A stretch of 64,000 nt of DNA, taken from assembly GCA_025024175.1 (NCBI GenBank), contig QCXZ01000137.1, forward strand, positions 19,840,001-19,904,000. The letters are read 5' to 3'. Position numbers and translations under genes: made by a program. Shown here one piece after another: positions 61,229 through 64,000 of this stretch (positions are counted from its first letter, which is position 1; every line of letters starts with the position of its first letter). The notes under the pieces were generated by a model. The model saw only the letters and a list, made by a program, of their open reading frames with translations, did no database searches and had not been told where the DNA came from. Source of the stretch: Rhyzopertha dominica (lineage: Eukaryota > Arthropoda > Insecta > Coleoptera > Bostrichidae).

Positions 61229-62650
61229 CCTAAAGGATATCGCATTGCTCGTGATTTCACTCAACATATAAAATGACCAGTTTCTCCGCGTGATTATTAG
61301 AATAGTTTTGGTTTAGTTATTGTTTGTGTCCAAAGAAGAATGAGGAACAGTAAGCAATCCCTATATGTTTGTGATAACGAATATGCACCAGAAAGAACAA
61401 GCGCTTTAATTGAGTATTTGTTATGTATTTGCGTTGCAAATTGTCTGTTAATCTGTAGCGTTGATCAAACAAATCATTTAGGACAGCTTATGGAGTTAAT
61501 GGATGGCAGGGTGCATATTTTTAATTAATTAATTTTAACAAAAACTTCGTTTGGTAATTTTGTATACTTGCAAACGTTTCCATCTTATCCTGTCCTTCGT
61601 ACACATTTTCCCATCCACAAACATGCTAATGCTTCCATTACAACTGATGGATGCAAGCTATGATTGCAGTCACATAAATAATGCTCTAATAAAACTTAAA
61701 CCCATTTATAAAGGCGACATTACAGATTTCCTTTTATAAATTTTATAAAATACTCTAAATATCTAATCGTCCGAAACAAAAAAGAATGTTTTGATGTTTT
61801 ACTGTCAATTTATCCTATCTGGAGTGATGATCCACATTAATAAAGCCTGTGCATAAATGCTGCTATTTCGTTCGACTATTTTCATCTATGTTTACTTTTG
61901 AATATCTGCTCACTAAATTCCATTATAATTTGATTCCATTAGGGTATTCTATTTATAGGCATTGAACCAGTTATAGGAATAATCGAGGGATTAATATTAC
62001 AGTTCGTACAGTAAACTAATTTATCGAATTAATAATTATTTGTGAAAACAAATTTATTCTGGCTTCAGGATATAATTTAATTATTTAGATCAGTAGCAGT
62101 CATGGCCATGTATTATCTATACCAATTGTTTTACTGATAACTTGAACACTACTTTCTCTTGAATGCAAGCCTGTGTCTGTTTTTTAACTGTAGTGTCCAA
62201 ACCGTGTATTGCATTCTACTGAACTTATTTTAATATAAGATCTATTTTGTGCATTTTTTTGCTTAAGTTTCTTATTTTTTAGTATATTTTGTTATTTTTA
62301 TTCGCCTTAACATGGCGATTGTCTGCTGTATCCAATAAATCATTTATAATATATTTCTAATCTTTTGTTATGTACCTACTATAACAGTAGGAGTCTACAT
62401 CGTGAGAAAGAACTCTACCTAGCCATGAAACAAAAGAAACACGACTGCAAGTGTTTGATGTCAGATTTGTGTGACTTTTTAAGTTTACCGAACACATTAC
62501 ACGCATCATTTAGAAGAGTTTAGCTAAGAAGTTTGTGTTGAAAAATGAGTCAAAATAAATTGTAGTACTGTAGTGTGACCTCTATTAATTCCAAATATGT
62601 GCTTTTAAGCGTTTGGAAAGAAAGGAAATTGCGTAAGAAAATTTGACCGA
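61229..62650. other. No gene recognised
   Basis: AT-rich sequence with short frames of no recognisable type. Confidence 0.45.
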
Positions 62651-62659
62651 TAATTTTAA

Positions 62660-63050
62660 CTAGAGATGGATTTATCACGGATCCACCTACCAAAATGGGA
62701 TCAATGCGTGGGTTTATAAGGGCTTTCCTCCACCCAAAGAGGTCAAGACGCAATCTTTAGGAAAAAGGCGATGGCAGCAATCTTTTGGGATACTGAAGGT
62801 ATACTGCTGACAGAGTGTATGTCAAGAGGATGTATTGAAGTATATGGTAAAACATTCAGAATTTAAAACGTCCTGGAAGAAAAACGTTCGAATTTTTACA
62901 AACAAGGAAAGTTGCTGTTGCATGACAATTGCAGGGTTTACAAGGTTGAAGACATCATATAAACTGCGTACGAATCTCAACTAATATTATTCTGCTGCAT
63001 CTTGATTTCCAGAAAGCTAACACGTTCAAGGCTTTTTAAATCCTACCTTT
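62660..63050 (+). pseudogene. Mariner transposase relic
   Basis: Broken frames give DPPTKMGSMRG (about 62680-62715), then FWDTEGILLTECMSRG (about 62790-62832), and then GKLLLHDNCRVYKVED (about 62910-62955). In mariner transposases these correspond to the block after the first Asp, the FWD..G block, and the LLHDNA..H block with the second catalytic Asp. Sequence after about 62960 may continue to the end of the domain. At least two frameshifts are present. It is a different mariner family from the relic at 58790-59540. Confidence 0.75.
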
Positions 63051-64000
63051 TAGATAAAGAAAAATTGATCAAATATCGAAGCGTATTCTTTAAAGTTATT
63101 TCTCCAACCTCGGGGGTACTACAAGAATTGAATCTGGGACCTGTTGTTATTTTTATTGTTCAAGTTATACTGTTAACATCTTTAACTGCTCCATTGTTAG
63201 TTGTTCCAGAAAAGTAGGGAATATTGCATTAACAGTGATATAGTATTAGTCGTTGCGAGGCTTTAGGTTGATTTGTTTGTTATATTCGACTACATATTTA
63301 CATTTATTACATTCAGGCCGCTGTGACCTAAAGATACGTATATATAGTTTTGTGTATCACTGTAGGTAGTGTAGTGTGATATCCTATTTATACTTATATC
63401 TCGACTTACACCAAACTCATATTCAGCATTATGTTCTGTATTCATTTGTAAAATTGTGTGCTTTCGAGATCAGGTTAATAGTGTATTTATTTTTAATATG
63501 TATAAATCTAATTTTCAGCTGAGATTCCCAGGTTTGTGTCCATTGCGATAAAACTTGCGTGTAGTTCGCTAGTAATAAAATCGAATACAGTTTTCCATTA
63601 AATGACCTTGTGCCAAGAAGTTGATCTTAGACGAATCACACTTTTTACTGCCAGAATTTCTCTTGCTTAACATGATACCCGATAAAATATATGATTAAAC
63701 AATTTATTTATGACTCCACTGACCAGAACTTGCGATTGACGTGGGCACAACGATACTAGGACCCGGAAGCTTCATTCTCTCACTCATTTTTGTACCCATC
63801 AAGCCTGAATCTTAGCCGCAGGTTGTACAACTCGTCAGTCGAGCTATATAATTCAAACATACCTGTAAATAGGTGAAAGCCTGCTTATTATTCTGTTAGT
63901 TATTTACATAAATTATTACATACGCACGACAAACTCGATAGATTGTTTAAGTACTTTTATACGAAAGTAGACGAATTGACTTATCAGTATGATAAAGAAC
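63051..64000. other. No gene recognised
   Basis: AT-rich sequence to the window edge. The open frame at 63002-63217 overlaps the mariner relic's end and is probably chance. Confidence 0.45.

Overview
This is a 64-kb stretch of AT-rich, gene-poor nuclear DNA from an animal, almost certainly an insect. The evidence is the mix of transposon families: a Ty3/gypsy LTR element with a Ser/Arg-rich Gag start, LINE remnants of insect type, a Penelope-like GIY-YIG fragment, Tc1/mariner and hAT remnants, a THAP-domain element, and several foldback or miniature elements. The order cannot be fixed by eye; a beetle or another lineage with a large, repeat-rich genome is a guess. About twenty isolated single N bases suggest an imperfectly polished consensus.

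Layout. 1-12.6 kb: the end of a TA-flanked inverted-repeat element, a short-TIR element, a LINE reverse-transcriptase relic beside a long (ATT)n microsatellite, a 1.3-kb non-autonomous hAT element, a tRNA-like relic and a second LINE relic. 12.66-18.28 kb: a complete, minus-strand Ty3/gypsy retrotransposon with LTRs that look identical and a 4-bp target duplication, but with three breaks in its reading frames. 18.3-27.3 kb: no gene found, one foldback element. 27.34-28.78 kb: the one convincing host exon, about 480 codons, plus strand, ending in a canonical splice donor. 28.8-34.4 kb: intron-like sequence with a mariner relic and a GC-rich block that may be regulatory. 34.4-36.0 kb: a LINE relic abutting a 1.08-kb foldback element. 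36-45 kb: a Penelope-like relic, a 207-bp insertion with 13-bp flanking repeats and a palindromic interior, and three further inverted-repeat structures. 45-54 kb: a Tc1 relic, a TIR element enclosing a THAP-like gene fragment, a 0.5-kb TA-flanked foldback, a palindrome of about 440 bp with roughly 98% identical arms, and a hAT element made of subterminal TATCGA-type repeats. 54-64 kb: mostly unassigned DNA with a CpG-rich candidate first exon, two mariner-superfamily relics and a 273-bp hAT MITE with its 8-bp target duplication.

No genes here form a pathway. The window reads as one host locus, probably with large introns, embedded in layers of mobile DNA. Most autonomous elements are dead. 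The youngest events appear to be the gypsy insertion and the 52.5-kb palindrome. No CRISPR array, rRNA gene or intact tRNA gene was seen. The most unusual items are the palindrome whose loop recurs as a dispersed repeat, the THAP-carrying TIR element, and the inverted-repeat insertion with 13-bp duplications near the Penelope relic.
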